Made by a program: the position numbers and the translations under genes. Below are positions 45,701 to 54,492 of a stretch of DNA of 64,000 nucleotides, in pieces. Source of the DNA: Sodiomyces alkalinus F11. Taxonomy: Eukaryota > Ascomycota > Sordariomycetes > Glomerellales > Plectosphaerellaceae. Below the pieces are notes generated by a model. That model made no database searches. It worked only from the letters and a program-made list of their open reading frames with translations, and was not told the DNA's origin. The DNA is taken from contig NW_021167084.1 of the NCBI RefSeq assembly GCF_003711515.1, forward strand, positions 112,745 through 176,744. Direction: 5' to 3'. How positions within the stretch are numbered: position 1 is the first letter of the stretch; every line of letters starts with the position of its first letter.

Positions 45701-47204
45701 CGATGTACGCGACGACGTCGTGGCCGTTCCTGTCCGGGGTGACGTGCAGGGTGCGCAGTTGTTGACCGCCGGTCGAGTCGTTCTGGAGCGGGGGCAGGAC
45801 GATGTCGGAGATGGCGTTCCGGCCGATGAGAGCCACCTGGACACGGGTGCCCCCGGGGGACTGCTTATGGAGGGTGTCGAGGAGGGAGAGGAACTCGGTG
45901 AGCTCGGCCGGGTCGGCTTCGTCGAGGCCGTCGAGGATGACGTAAATGTGGCGCTTCCACTTGTCGCCGATGCAGGGCTCGACGAGGATGCGGCGGAAGG
46001 CGCTGGCGACGGTCTTGATGTCGTCGGAGCTGTGGAGGGCGCGGAGCAGCTGCTTGCCGTAAAAGACGTCGATCTCGCTGAGCTGGTAGGCAACGTCGCG
46101 GAGGGCCTGGACGACGGAGCGAGTTTCCGGGTCGGTGTGGCGGAAGAAGACGTAGCCGAGCATGTGGTTCGCGTCTTGCTCCTCGAGCATGCGGAGGCCC
46201 CAGCGGATGAGGCGAGCGGCGAGATAGGATTTGCCGCTGCCCATGTTGCCGCAGATCCAGAGAAAGCGGCAGCTGCCGTTGACCCACGCGTGGAGGGACG
46301 GGTCACGGAGAAGCCAGTCGCAGGTGTTGGGGGTGCGGGTGCGGTCGAGAACCTCGTACGTATCTTGCGGGTGGACGGAGGGACGGAGGATGTGGCGAAG
46401 GCGATCCTTGTTGGCAGAGAGAGCGGACTCTCGGGTGTCGGATCGCAAGGTCTGGACATTGATGTCGAGGCGGGACATCATATCGAGGAGGCGGTCCTGG
46501 TTGGACAGGGATTTCTTCACACCGGCCAGGCTCTCGGCGCCGACGAGGCGACCCTCGGCCTCGGTCAGGAGGGTCAGGCGGCGCATCGGCTCGTCCACGG
46601 GACTCCCCTTGCCGAAGAGACGCTTGAAGTAGGCCCTGAGGCGGCCCTGGCGGACCTCGGCGGCGGCGACGACGAGTATCTCGAATAGGGAGACGAGGAT
46701 TTGGACGATCTTCTCGTGCAGTTCGGTGGAGAGGCGCTGGGAGAGGTAGAACTTGAGGCGGGCGGTGAAATCGCACAGCTTCTCGAACAGCTCGACGATG
46801 GAGTCGTAGCAGGACGAGACGTTCCTGGCGGTGTTGATGAGGTAGACGGCGGCGGCGAAGATGCCCTGGCTCGGTGGGAAGACGGCCTCGGCGGCGGCTT
46901 CGGCGAGGGTGCCGCCGATGAGCTCGAGGGGGCCCATAGCGGCGGAGAGGGCGTGGAAGAGCTTCTGGCGGCGGGCACGGAAGGCTTCGAACTGGTCGTT
47001 CTGGTGGTTGACGACATTGAGGAGGTCCTCGACGGAGCGCATGGGCGGGTTCAAGAAGTCGGCGAGATCCATGGGCTGGGCGCCGGACTGGCTGTATAGC
47101 CTTTGGGCATCGCGAAGGACGGCGGCGAACTGACGCTGCATGTTGCTATCTGCCCGCCGCAGGCTCTTCTGCAGGTCTTTGTCCTTGCCCTGGTCGTCGG
47201 CCAT
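42741..47204 (-). CDS. STAND protein: N-terminal Goodbye-like region, NACHT, TPR repeats, ZZ-like zinc finger
   Basis: A single exon of 1487 residues from the ATG at 47204 (context CACCATGGC, MADDQGKDK). The frame is open further upstream but that part is Asn/Phe low-complexity leader. Residues about 10-230 match the pattern placed before many fungal NACHT domains (GPLELIGGTLAEAA, FPPSQGIFAAAVYLI, RLVGAESL), which I take as Goodbye-like. The NTPase has Walker A GNMGSGKS at 319-326 and Walker B VILDGLDEAD at about 422-431. TPR-like helices fill the C-terminal half (for example TLGHHNQALLNFDRAMELD). A Cys/His cluster from about residue 1376 (CDYCMKRF, CMYC, FCLRC, then H and C-x3-H) resembles a ZZ-type finger. 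A serine run is encoded by a GCT/CTG repeat near 43226-43255. Such NLR-like proteins act in fungal nonself recognition or programmed cell death; the role here is inferred. Confidence 0.9.
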   Translation of the reverse strand: MADDQGKDKDLQKSLRRADSNMQRQFAAVLRDAQRLYSQSGAQPMDLADFLNPPMRSVEDLLNVVNHQNDQFEAFRARRQKLFHALSAAMGPLELIGGTLAEAAAEAVFPPSQGIFAAAVYLINTARNVSSCYDSIVELFEKLCDFTARLKFYLSQRLSTELHEKIVQILVSLFEILVVAAAEVRQGRLRAYFKRLFGKGSPVDEPMRRLTLLTEAEGRLVGAESLAGVKKSLSNQDRLLDMMSRLDINVQTLRSDTRESALSANKDRLRHILRPSVHPQDTYEVLDRTRTPNTCDWLLRDPSLHAWVNGSCRFLWICGNMGSGKSYLAARLIRWGLRMLEEQDANHMLGYVFFRHTDPETRSVVQALRDVAYQLSEIDVFYGKQLLRALHSSDDIKTVASAFRRILVEPCIGDKWKRHIYVILDGLDEADPAELTEFLSLLDTLHKQSPGGTRVQVALIGRNAISDIVLPPLQNDSTGGQQLRTLHVTPDRNGHDVVAYIVAGVNEAHNLRGLSPELKMEIVRVMAKQVDGLFILAKFMLSELSRERHMRGVLERLQSYPKEINGMLRQSILRFSETITVADARDLNEVLQWVCCAETALTLEQIEAILSLKFGDPPLHLEESLRTHFASFFTLEREDGLSTADLVERYQQQRALAAERNNVDEDNNALDPAARRSPDLSEAEREVEFHSNKETTWVTFFHASVHEFFLADCSTDIRASPNHPSIGFNTAAAKLHVLDTCLRLFTDADCPSFGFQGLSLQRYAARYWQEHLAHLDRAALPAPTKATLGKRIYTMLTDRPVILAWTNLFEESLEIWSDKGIDVVRAWMADPDVVSGLADEGRAWAAKAVAAPVSLLEPFGRIFAQAWLKEDFGMYIPTLFCFGVVQSLAMMDRGAKWSDSVYHWEDVPAETRVQRAALWSRQPKTGHLYRRIGSTLLTLGHHNQALLNFDRAMELDRNIVETCGRIGVCYYMAGNYKKALNLHLMSNVVEEKNLREKKYKTHQEYTTARWRFYKNLYQIAQCYRKLGRVESAVTYCCEAIKHAYDCPAFEPEAALMMILAENNRVAEITRLLDELDERYTENGYSRLVYFLLDQIPSDATRDWIPDAAARTNRTARIARRYQAAIKIAQEEINSRKEYYLRNALGRVYMSAEEYDKAIIIQEAICFQEYRPRGSIAVRVEYASSFRNLASLYYLKALQEGDGSLRSPAVDKWTAKLEKLQEQQRKYQNRNVPQHMAGFDVNEASIFLVLFYRFRDRVDEAKQLASSLVMESLDILEDDEPQNDEIGIRNLQRILIAAGDEPNARALCQSTRKPVVVSSSSSSSSNSISNNASGGRLRSDRQVSSPRLGVSPKRGGGEMNLTKVFSEEGEFAPALACDYCMKRFEVDETYAVCMYCIDTRFCLRCLENAIKLRSFSPGHTSACGPNHNWLTVPALEKELQVGEIIVEGAIQRITEWKRMLHRAYMGPARRRGSPSPSRSPHQGGLGIL

Positions 47205-49196
47205 GGTGATGGCGAGCGACGGGGACGACCGAGAAGTGTGGTCAAGATGGAATGTTGTTGTTCTTGTTGTGTTGTTGTTGTTGTTGTTGTTTGTTTGTAT
47301 GAGCTGAGGGGTGATTAGATGAGAGGAAGTCCGAAAATGGAGGGAAAAAAAGAAGAAAAAAAGAAGGAAGCTGAAGCAGAAGTCGCGGGGTGAGACGTGA
47401 CGCACCTCAGTGGGGATATGCAAGGTAATGCCTAGTAGCCAAGCAGAAAGACGAAAGTGAGGGGCAATTGGATTGGAATTCCTCCGTCAGTGTGGCTCTT
47501 GTCGGGTCTCGTCTCTCTGGTCCACGAGAGGTCGGTCGAGGAGGATGTTGAACAGGGGAAAACAAGAAAGCTTTGCTTGGCCTCCTTGGCCCAGCAGGAC
47601 CGGGGTGGGTTAGATAAATGTTGAATGCGGGATAGGAAAACGCAAAGGCGAGGCTTAAGAATGACGACGGCTCGGTCAAGAGAGCATGAAGGTGGTGGAT
47701 GGGAAGAAGGCTGTGTGGGTGGGGTGTCGGTGTCGATGTGGTGGTGTCACTGGTGTGTTCCGGCACTTCATAGTAGGTCGCGTACTTCGAGTGAAACACG
47801 AGCGGAGGAAAATGATGTGTCGGGAGCGAGGATTTGACGGCTTGTGGTTCGCTCTAACTCGCCGAATTTTCCCAGGTCAACGGACAACAGAAGGGGGGGA
47901 AATGCCGGTCTGATGGACGGGTGTGGTTTCGGTCGGAAGCGAATGCAGAGTAGGAGAACCTGGGGAATCCCAGGCCGGTCAGTCAATCGACGATAATAGT
48001 AGGTTACTGTAGCGGGCCGGATGATGGGGATGGTGTCAGTGGGGTGTCAGGCGACTTGGCCGGCTTACCTATTACCTGCGAATATCCAGCAGGCAGCGGA
48101 GCGGTCCAAGCAGAGCGCGGTAACGCGGACCCAGACAGCGCTCAGGCAACAGGAAGCAGGGGGTGGTAAGGTGGCATGGCATTGGGTGGCCAGAAAGGAC
48201 GAAAATAGGTGAAGCCAGTCAGCTGGTGGTTGCCTTTTGAGGCATTGTCGGTGCCCGAGAATGGATGCATATTCCTAAGCCCTCATATTCCGAATTCGTT
48301 CATCGTACATGTCGTAGATCTACCCGCGGTGGCTGAGTAGGTCCTCCAATTCATAATAAAGGGTCGTCTCCCATCAGAGGCCCACCATCACAGAGTCAAT
48401 CCATCATAGGGTCAATCAACTGTAACGTGGGCGGTTGAGGCGTCATTATTGGCATAGTCGTAGCCGGCCGGCTACCGGCAAGAAGGGAATGTTGCAGCGG
48501 AGCGGCATTGAGGGCAGGCGACGACACCGCTGCCGATCATATCACGATCACGGCACAGCCGGCCGGCACGATAGAATTTGAGTCATCCCGAAGTTGTTAA
48601 GACGGGGCTCTGCCTCGTCCTCGTGATCGACGATGAAGGGGCGATAGAGTCGATGGCGACGTGGAAAGTGTTTGCCTGGGAAGCGATGCGATGGGACAAA
48701 GAGTAGGAGAAATGAAAGATGAGAGCTGAGCTCTGAGCTCTGAGACCGAGACGTTCTGAGGAGGCACCGTAGCTCGGGCAGATTACGCGTCCCAAAATGT
48801 ACGAGGTACTTACTGTATTCGTACACTCCATGTCATGTGTTTGTGGACGTCATCACTGCTGGAACAGACAGTCAGAGCAGGCAAGAGCAACCTAGAAGGC
48901 AAGAGCAAGGCAAGAGCAAGGTACGGTGGAGTGGTCACTGAATTACCATGTTCGATGTGTCGTAGGGAAGGTGCCGCCCATAAGTACCTGCTTATAGGTA
49001 CTGTACCTAGATGCCCTGAGTTCACCGACAGGTTTTCGACAACCACACCGAGGTCCCCACAACGACCCTCCTCATTGAAAATTTCTGCTTCTACCAAGTA
49101 TTATGGTATTTTATTTCTTTTCTTTCTTTTCCATGCTCTGCCAAAGCCGGACACTTACTTCGAAAAAAAGAAAGAAAAATCATTTGAAACATTAAT
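47205..49196. other. Upstream region of the STAND gene, no other gene seen
   Basis: About 2 kb. A GTT run (47262-47290) and a purine-rich tract (47340-47375) lie in the probable leader. The rest has short frames without motif on both strands. Confidence 0.45.
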
Positions 49197-49455
49197 AGAG
49201 GTCTCGATAGTCGCCTCGAGAATGTGATTGGCCTTATCAAGCGCCTTAATCGATCTGGCGAGCTTCTGATTACGTGCTGTAACCTTATAGCCTTCGAGTT
49301 TGGCGAGTTCGATCAGTTCCGACGTGGTGGGAGCTATAATCGAACTCGCCAAACTCGAAGGCTATAAGGTGACAGCACGTAATCAGAAGCCCGCCAGATC
49401 GAGTAAGGCGCTTGACAAGGCTAATCACATTCTCAAGGCGACTATCGAGACCTCT
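49197..49455. repeat. 117 bp inverted repeat with 25 bp spacer
   Basis: The left arm 49197-49313 and right arm 49339-49455 are reverse complements with 6 mismatches (111 of 117 match), four of them C/T or G/A transitions. Both arms, read outward from the centre, keep the same open frame (ELAKLEGYKVTARNQK), so the repeat is derived from a coding sequence copied in opposite orientations. The right-arm frame stays open for a further ~100 codons, the left for about 12. I do not recognise the peptide. A transcript through it would fold into a long hairpin. Confidence 0.92.
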
Positions 49456-50718
49456 GCCTATCAACAGGCCGTCAATTCTACGTTTGATGTCGAGCTATTT
49501 TGCATCGAGAATAACCACTGGTTTGCTCCAGGAAAAGGAACAATCCCCTTGGAAGCATCTTGGAAGCATCTTGGACTACTGCTCCCGGTGCTGTGTCCGA
49601 ACAAGGCATTCAACAACAGGCCTCGCAGTACCACAACGTACTTCTTCAATTACACCATTCCGACGGCGAGGTTTTCTTTTCTGGTTTCTGTGTTCCTCGT
49701 TCCTCGTTCGGCGCCGGGCTGGCCGGGGCTTGGCGCTAGCTTCCCCGCCAGAGGTCGGAGGTCGGAGCGTTAGACAGACCTCTGTTAGACAAGAGTCGCG
49801 GTCTCCGGGGAGCCACACTGGGCAGTGGGCAAGGTAGTGGGCGTTGTGGGGAAGCACATCCACTGAATCTTCCGGCGAGGTCCCTCTACGGGGATTCCCC
49901 AGCGCTGCATGACGGAGTGTTGGGAAGCCCCCCCCCCTACTAATGACTGACCTGACGGGATGCAGGCGAGTGGCTTTAAATAGAACGCCACCTCAGAACC
50001 AACCGTTGGGGGCCGTTTCAAGCCACCGTCCACCAACGCACAGTCGGCCCAGGCCAAGACGTTCCACTATTCAACTATCCTCATTCAGTGCCGAAAGCGC
50101 CGCCGTCCATACTAGGAGGAGGAAGGGAAAGGAGTTCGACTTTGCCCATGCGACTCGCTGCGCGGGTGGACGCACTGGACGGGGACCAAGGGCACTATGG
50201 ACCATGGACTGGACACCATGGACCCCTCCGCTCAGCTCGGGGAGGATCCCGCCCATACCGCATGTCTCCCTTGCGGCCTCCCGTTGGCCTTCTTTTCGGC
50301 CTGTCGGAACTTCGCGTTAACGTGACGCCGGATAACACGAGAGCGCGAAGAGGGGGACATAAGAATCAAAAGAATCCTGCCGAGCGTGTCGGGCTTTTAA
50401 GGATTATTTCCCCAACCTTCACAGGCCACATAAATTCATTATTCGCCATCTTCCTTGATACTCCTCCTGCTACCCTCTCCCTGCCGCCTCGCTCATTTTA
50501 GTTCAAGACCGAAGGCCGACATTGTCGATTGAGTTACTCGAAGATCAACGCCACCGTCGACGACCTGACGAAGCACCGAATACATTGGACTCGCACGTAA
50601 TTCCGAAGACAGACTTGGCCATCGACCGACGATACGATACCTTGCTTCATTGAAGAGAACGAGGTGGTTAACACGAACCAAAGAGGGATCCCCCTTTGTG
50701 GAAAGAACATCATCTACA
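49456..50718. other. Intergenic region, partial open frame then promoter
   Basis: The frame from the right arm of the inverted repeat continues to about 49773 but without known motif and ends in low-quality sequence. Positions 49927-50700 have no gene. The last 300 bp presumably hold the glycosyltransferase promoter and leader. Confidence 0.4.
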
Positions 50719-52107
50719 ATGGCGACCAACGGCGATGCCTTGGCCGCTGCCGTCAATGGCACCAACGGCACTACCAACGGCACCACCAAGCCACACCTCC
50801 TCTTCTGCGCCCTCCCGGGTCCCGGACACACCCTACCTATCCTTCAGATCGCCGAGGAAATGGCCGCACGGGGCTACTCCGTCAGCTTCCTCGGCGGCAA
50901 GGAGTTCTTCCCCAAGATCGAGAAGATCGGCGCCGAGCCCATCGAAGCCGCTCCCTTCTTCTCCATGGACCTGTTCAAGATCCGCGTCGCCGTGCCAGAG
51001 GGCTTCCTCAAGCTGATCTTCGACATCGAGAAGGTCTTCATGGCCTACATCCCCACCGCCTTCCAGCAGCTCAAAGACGCCCTCGAGATGCTGCGCCGCC
51101 GCTACCCGGACCGCGAGGTCGTCGTCGTCCACGAGTCGTACTACTTCGGCGCCCTCCCCTTCATGCACGGCGCCCCGCTCCCGGAAGGCTTCGACAAGTT
51201 CCCCCGCACCCTCAACATCCACATCGGCCCCGTCTGGACCACCAGCAAGGACACCGCCCCCTTCGGCCCGGGCCTGCACCCGGACTCCACCCCGTCGGGC
51301 CAGGACCGCAACCGCCTCCTCAACGACCTCATGTACGGGCCCGACATGCTCTTCAAGTCCGCCACCGAGACCCTGGCCACCGTCATGACCGACGCCGGCG
51401 TCCCCGACTTTCCCGTCCGGACCCTCAACTTCCTCGACGCCGTCATGCAGAGCTACGACGTCACCCTGCAGCTCAGCGCCCCGAGCCTCGAGTACCACCG
51501 CTCCGACCTGCACCACTCCATCAAGTTCGCCGGTTGGCCGCCCGAGAAGCCCATCAGCACCGGCTTCGACTACCCGGAGTGGTGGGCCGAGGTCGTCCGC
51601 GGCGACAAGAAGGTCATCGCCGTGTCGCAGGGCACCGTCGCCACCGAGTACGTCAACCTCCTCATCCCGGCCATCCAGGGGCTCGCCCACCGCGATGATG
51701 TGCTTGTCATCGCCCTGCTGGGCTCCCGCGGCCGCACCCTCGAGGACGTCCCCATCCCCGCCAACACCCGCGTCGTCGACTACTTCTCCTACGACGTGCT
51801 CCTCAAGAAGGCCGATGTGTGGATCATGAACGCCGGCTGGGGTGGATTCCAGCAGGGCGTCGTCAACGGCGTCCCCATGGTGTTGGCTGGCAATACGGAG
51901 GACAAGCCTGAGGTTGCGGCCCGGGCTGCGTACAGCGGCGTCGCTATTGATCTCAAGACGGGCAAGGCCACGCCTGAGGCCATTGCCGCCGCTGTGGGCG
52001 AGATTCTCGCGAATGACAAGTACAAGAAGCGCATTATGGAGATCAAGGCCGAGACCGAGGCGCTGCCGACCTATGATATTATCGAGGAGCACATCATCAA
52101 GGCGTGA
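50719..52107 (+). CDS. Family 1 UDP-glycosyltransferase
   Basis: A single exon of 462 residues; start context CTACAATGGC. The layout is that of a GT-B fold enzyme. The N-terminal domain starts after a short Asn/Gly/Thr tail with LLFCALPGPGHTLPILQIAEE, the acceptor-side Rossmann strand and PGxGH motif. The C-terminal domain has VIAVSQGTVATE (start of the donor domain) and NAGWGGFQQGVVNGVPMV at about 371-388, the counterpart of the nucleotide-sugar binding motif. There is no membrane anchor or signal peptide, so it is probably a cytosolic enzyme of the type that glucosylates small hydrophobic metabolites, resembling bacterial macrolide/sterol-type transferases. Codon use is strongly GC-biased like its neighbours. 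The acceptor is unknown. Confidence 0.92.
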   Translation: MATNGDALAAAVNGTNGTTNGTTKPHLLFCALPGPGHTLPILQIAEEMAARGYSVSFLGGKEFFPKIEKIGAEPIEAAPFFSMDLFKIRVAVPEGFLKLIFDIEKVFMAYIPTAFQQLKDALEMLRRRYPDREVVVVHESYYFGALPFMHGAPLPEGFDKFPRTLNIHIGPVWTTSKDTAPFGPGLHPDSTPSGQDRNRLLNDLMYGPDMLFKSATETLATVMTDAGVPDFPVRTLNFLDAVMQSYDVTLQLSAPSLEYHRSDLHHSIKFAGWPPEKPISTGFDYPEWWAEVVRGDKKVIAVSQGTVATEYVNLLIPAIQGLAHRDDVLVIALLGSRGRTLEDVPIPANTRVVDYFSYDVLLKKADVWIMNAGWGGFQQGVVNGVPMVLAGNTEDKPEVAARAAYSGVAIDLKTGKATPEAIAAAVGEILANDKYKKRIMEIKAETEALPTYDIIEEHIIKA

Positions 52108-52620
52108 GAGTCAAGACGTCACATGCACGACTAGGATTGGGACAAAAGGACAGACATGACAGCATTTTGCTATTCGAAAGCGATGAGGAGTTTGGGGGTT
52201 ATACATGGTAATAATCACAATAGACGCTAGAGATTCCTCCTTGGATCTACTTTCATGAATTCGAAGACTTCTTTGACCAATATCGATTGTCCTACCGGAC
52301 AGTTCCTCTCAGGAAAGGATCGTCTTTGAGCCTTTACTCTCGACGTGATGCATACCATCAACAACTGATTTCGAACAAAGAGCGGTGCTCTCGAACAAAA
52401 CCTACACATTCGCCTTTCTCACAAACAGAACCGACTTTCAAAATCATCACCATTGTTATCATGACTATTCAGATCCAGTCCTATTGATTTAAACACCCCA
52501 GCATATCCATCTCCAGGTATAAATATAACGTCTCTCTGCCCATTATCAACCATCCTCGTTAACCATCCTCATCAAGGCACTCAGACACATCACCAACAAA
52601 AACACGCAACAAAAGTAAGT
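52108..52620. promoter_or_regulatory. Upstream region with TATA box
   Basis: 513 bp between glycosyltransferase stop and next start. TATAAATA at 52518-52525 lies about 96 bp before the ATG, a likely core promoter. Confidence 0.45.
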
Positions 52621-53691
52621 ATGTTTCCTTCCTTTTGGTCAACCCGTTTTGGCCGGAACGCACCTGACAACCGTCTCCCAACTCTCCCCATCGAGCTCCG
52701 AGCGAACATCGCAAGGCAATACGTTAACAGACTCCGCTCAGAACTAGTATGGAACGATGACGGCGATGCCACCAACCAGTTCCTCCCGCCCCTCCGCCAC
52801 ATGCGCCGACCCATCTACCCCCACACCGAGTGGTGGGTGCCACCGCACGGCCGCATCATCGACGGCGCCGACCTACGCGACCACCCGAACGACAACACCC
52901 TCCCCAACCGCGTGGAAAACGACCCCCTCCGGCGCGAAGTCATGACCCACCTGAACCCGCTGCTGCGCACGAACCGCGAGATGCGCGAGCACACCGTGCG
53001 CTCCTTCTGGGAGGACACCTGGGTCAACGTCGAGATCACGTCGGGGCGGCACGGCACGCGGTTCCGCGAACTCGCCGACGGGACGCAAATCGCCATCCCC
53101 GTGTTCACGGCAGGGTCGGATAGCCGCATGGGCCGTCTCGTGCACCGGCTCGCGGATCCCGTGGTCGAATCGACGGCGCCCGTGCCCACGACCTCGCCGT
53201 ACACGACGCTCGGTGAGCATATCCGCCGGTTGAGCATCCGGTTCGAACACGGCTTGCCGCCGTACAGCGGCCGGCAGGACGAGGTGGGGCCGTGGGACTT
53301 GCCGATGCTGCGGGAATGCATGCAGGAGCTGGTGAGGCTCACGCCCAACGTCCGCCGGCTGGAGCTGTTCTTCGACACGAACGATACCTTGCAGTACATG
53401 ACCGAGAACGGCGTCTTGGACATTGTCACACAAATCTTGGACCAGCGGATTGCCCGCCGGGAAAGGGTCTTCTTGCGGTCCATCGTCATCCGTGGCGGCG
53501 ACTGCCGAGCTTTGATCCTCGCCTGGCGCAGGCGGTATCCTGGACTTCGGATTGACGGGCTTATGTGGAATGTGAACCCGTACCTAATTATCCATTACCG
53601 TGATCGGTGGATATCGAATAACTTGCCTCGTCCTGATGCGCCTCCTCGGTGGGTTAGAGACGACGAGGAGGTGTTGGAGGAGGAGGGATAG
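52621..53691 (+). CDS. Hypothetical protein with F-box-like N-terminus
   Basis: A single exon of 356 residues. The N-terminal stretch NRLPTLPIELRANIARQYV has the LPxEL...I..YV spacing of an F-box helix, common in fungal proteins of this size, but the rest of an F-box is weak. The middle (VRRLELFFDTNDTL and RRLSIRFEHGLPP) looks like the irregular leucine-rich repeat surface that follows many fungal F-boxes. No catalytic motif, signal peptide or membrane span is seen. The ATG is immediately preceded by GTAAGT, a perfect donor sequence, so a leader intron could remove this ATG. However, the frame is intact and the TATA box fits. Function as an SCF ubiquitin-ligase adaptor is only a guess. Confidence 0.65.
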   Translation: MFPSFWSTRFGRNAPDNRLPTLPIELRANIARQYVNRLRSELVWNDDGDATNQFLPPLRHMRRPIYPHTEWWVPPHGRIIDGADLRDHPNDNTLPNRVENDPLRREVMTHLNPLLRTNREMREHTVRSFWEDTWVNVEITSGRHGTRFRELADGTQIAIPVFTAGSDSRMGRLVHRLADPVVESTAPVPTTSPYTTLGEHIRRLSIRFEHGLPPYSGRQDEVGPWDLPMLRECMQELVRLTPNVRRLELFFDTNDTLQYMTENGVLDIVTQILDQRIARRERVFLRSIVIRGGDCRALILAWRRRYPGLRIDGLMWNVNPYLIIHYRDRWISNNLPRPDAPPRWVRDDEEVLEEEG

Positions 53692-54492
53692 GCTTAGCTA
53701 CTCGCGCCTCTTCTAATCTTCTATAGGTAAGTCTCCCCTGAATCATATGAAGAGCGTTGATCCCCATCTAGGTAGGTTTTGACAGTCAATAACTCAATTA
53801 CCCGAATGGAACCCACTACGAATCAATGAAAGTCCATCGATACACAACTCAATAGAATAAAAGACATGTATGAAGATTTATACCTGAATATGTGACTGTG
53901 AACGTATGAATCAGGCGTCTCTCAACTCCCAGAGCCATACGTGACAATGAAATAAGACGAGAGAATTCATGTGCATGGAGGTCTTGAGCACTAATCCAAC
54001 TGGTACCGAAGTATTATAGAAAGGTGACCATGAGAGCTGAAGAATGTGTATAGCCTGTATCGTAGAACAATGTGATTGTATGCCCCTGAGTCGGGGGGGT
54101 TCTGAGGCATCGTCGACGACCAAGAGAGGATGCACTCAATTCCGATACTAGCACCGTTACACCTTGCATTGTACTTGATCCAATAGAACCATGACAGTAA
54201 AAAAAGATAAAGGTCTATAGTTTGTGAAGCCTTTTGTCGGAAAGGGGAATGTCCAGTGGGGAGAGCGAGGAAGAGGTAAAGGAAGAGGAAAAAGAAGAGG
54301 AAAAATAAAAAGAAAAATAAAAAGGGGAAGTAGGTACCTCCCGTCTTACCAATCCACTGCTTACGTAATGGGGAGTCGCGTAGTCGCGTTATCGCGAATT
54401 TTTGGTTATCACAATGCCCCAGTACGTACCGTACATAGCTCGCTGAAATCTTTCCTCCCTATCACCACCCTCAAGACAAACCCATCGCCACA
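53692..54492. other. Intergenic region, no gene seen
   Basis: About 800 bp, AT-richer, with a purine-rich GGAAGAGGAAAAAG stretch near 54268-54330 just before the next gene's leader. Confidence 0.45.

Noticed and set aside
42765..46688. 541- and 447-codon + strand frames opposite the STAND gene
   Set aside because: Shadows of the strongly GC-biased coding strand; no motif.
50833..52092. 419-codon antisense frame in the glycosyltransferase gene
   Set aside because: Shadow frame; the + strand carries the GT motifs.
34716..52107. Whole right half as one secondary-metabolite cluster
   Set aside because: No polyketide, nonribosomal peptide or terpene synthase is present, and channel, STAND and other genes intervene. 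Only the three-gene MATE/regulator/SDR group is kept as a hypothesis.
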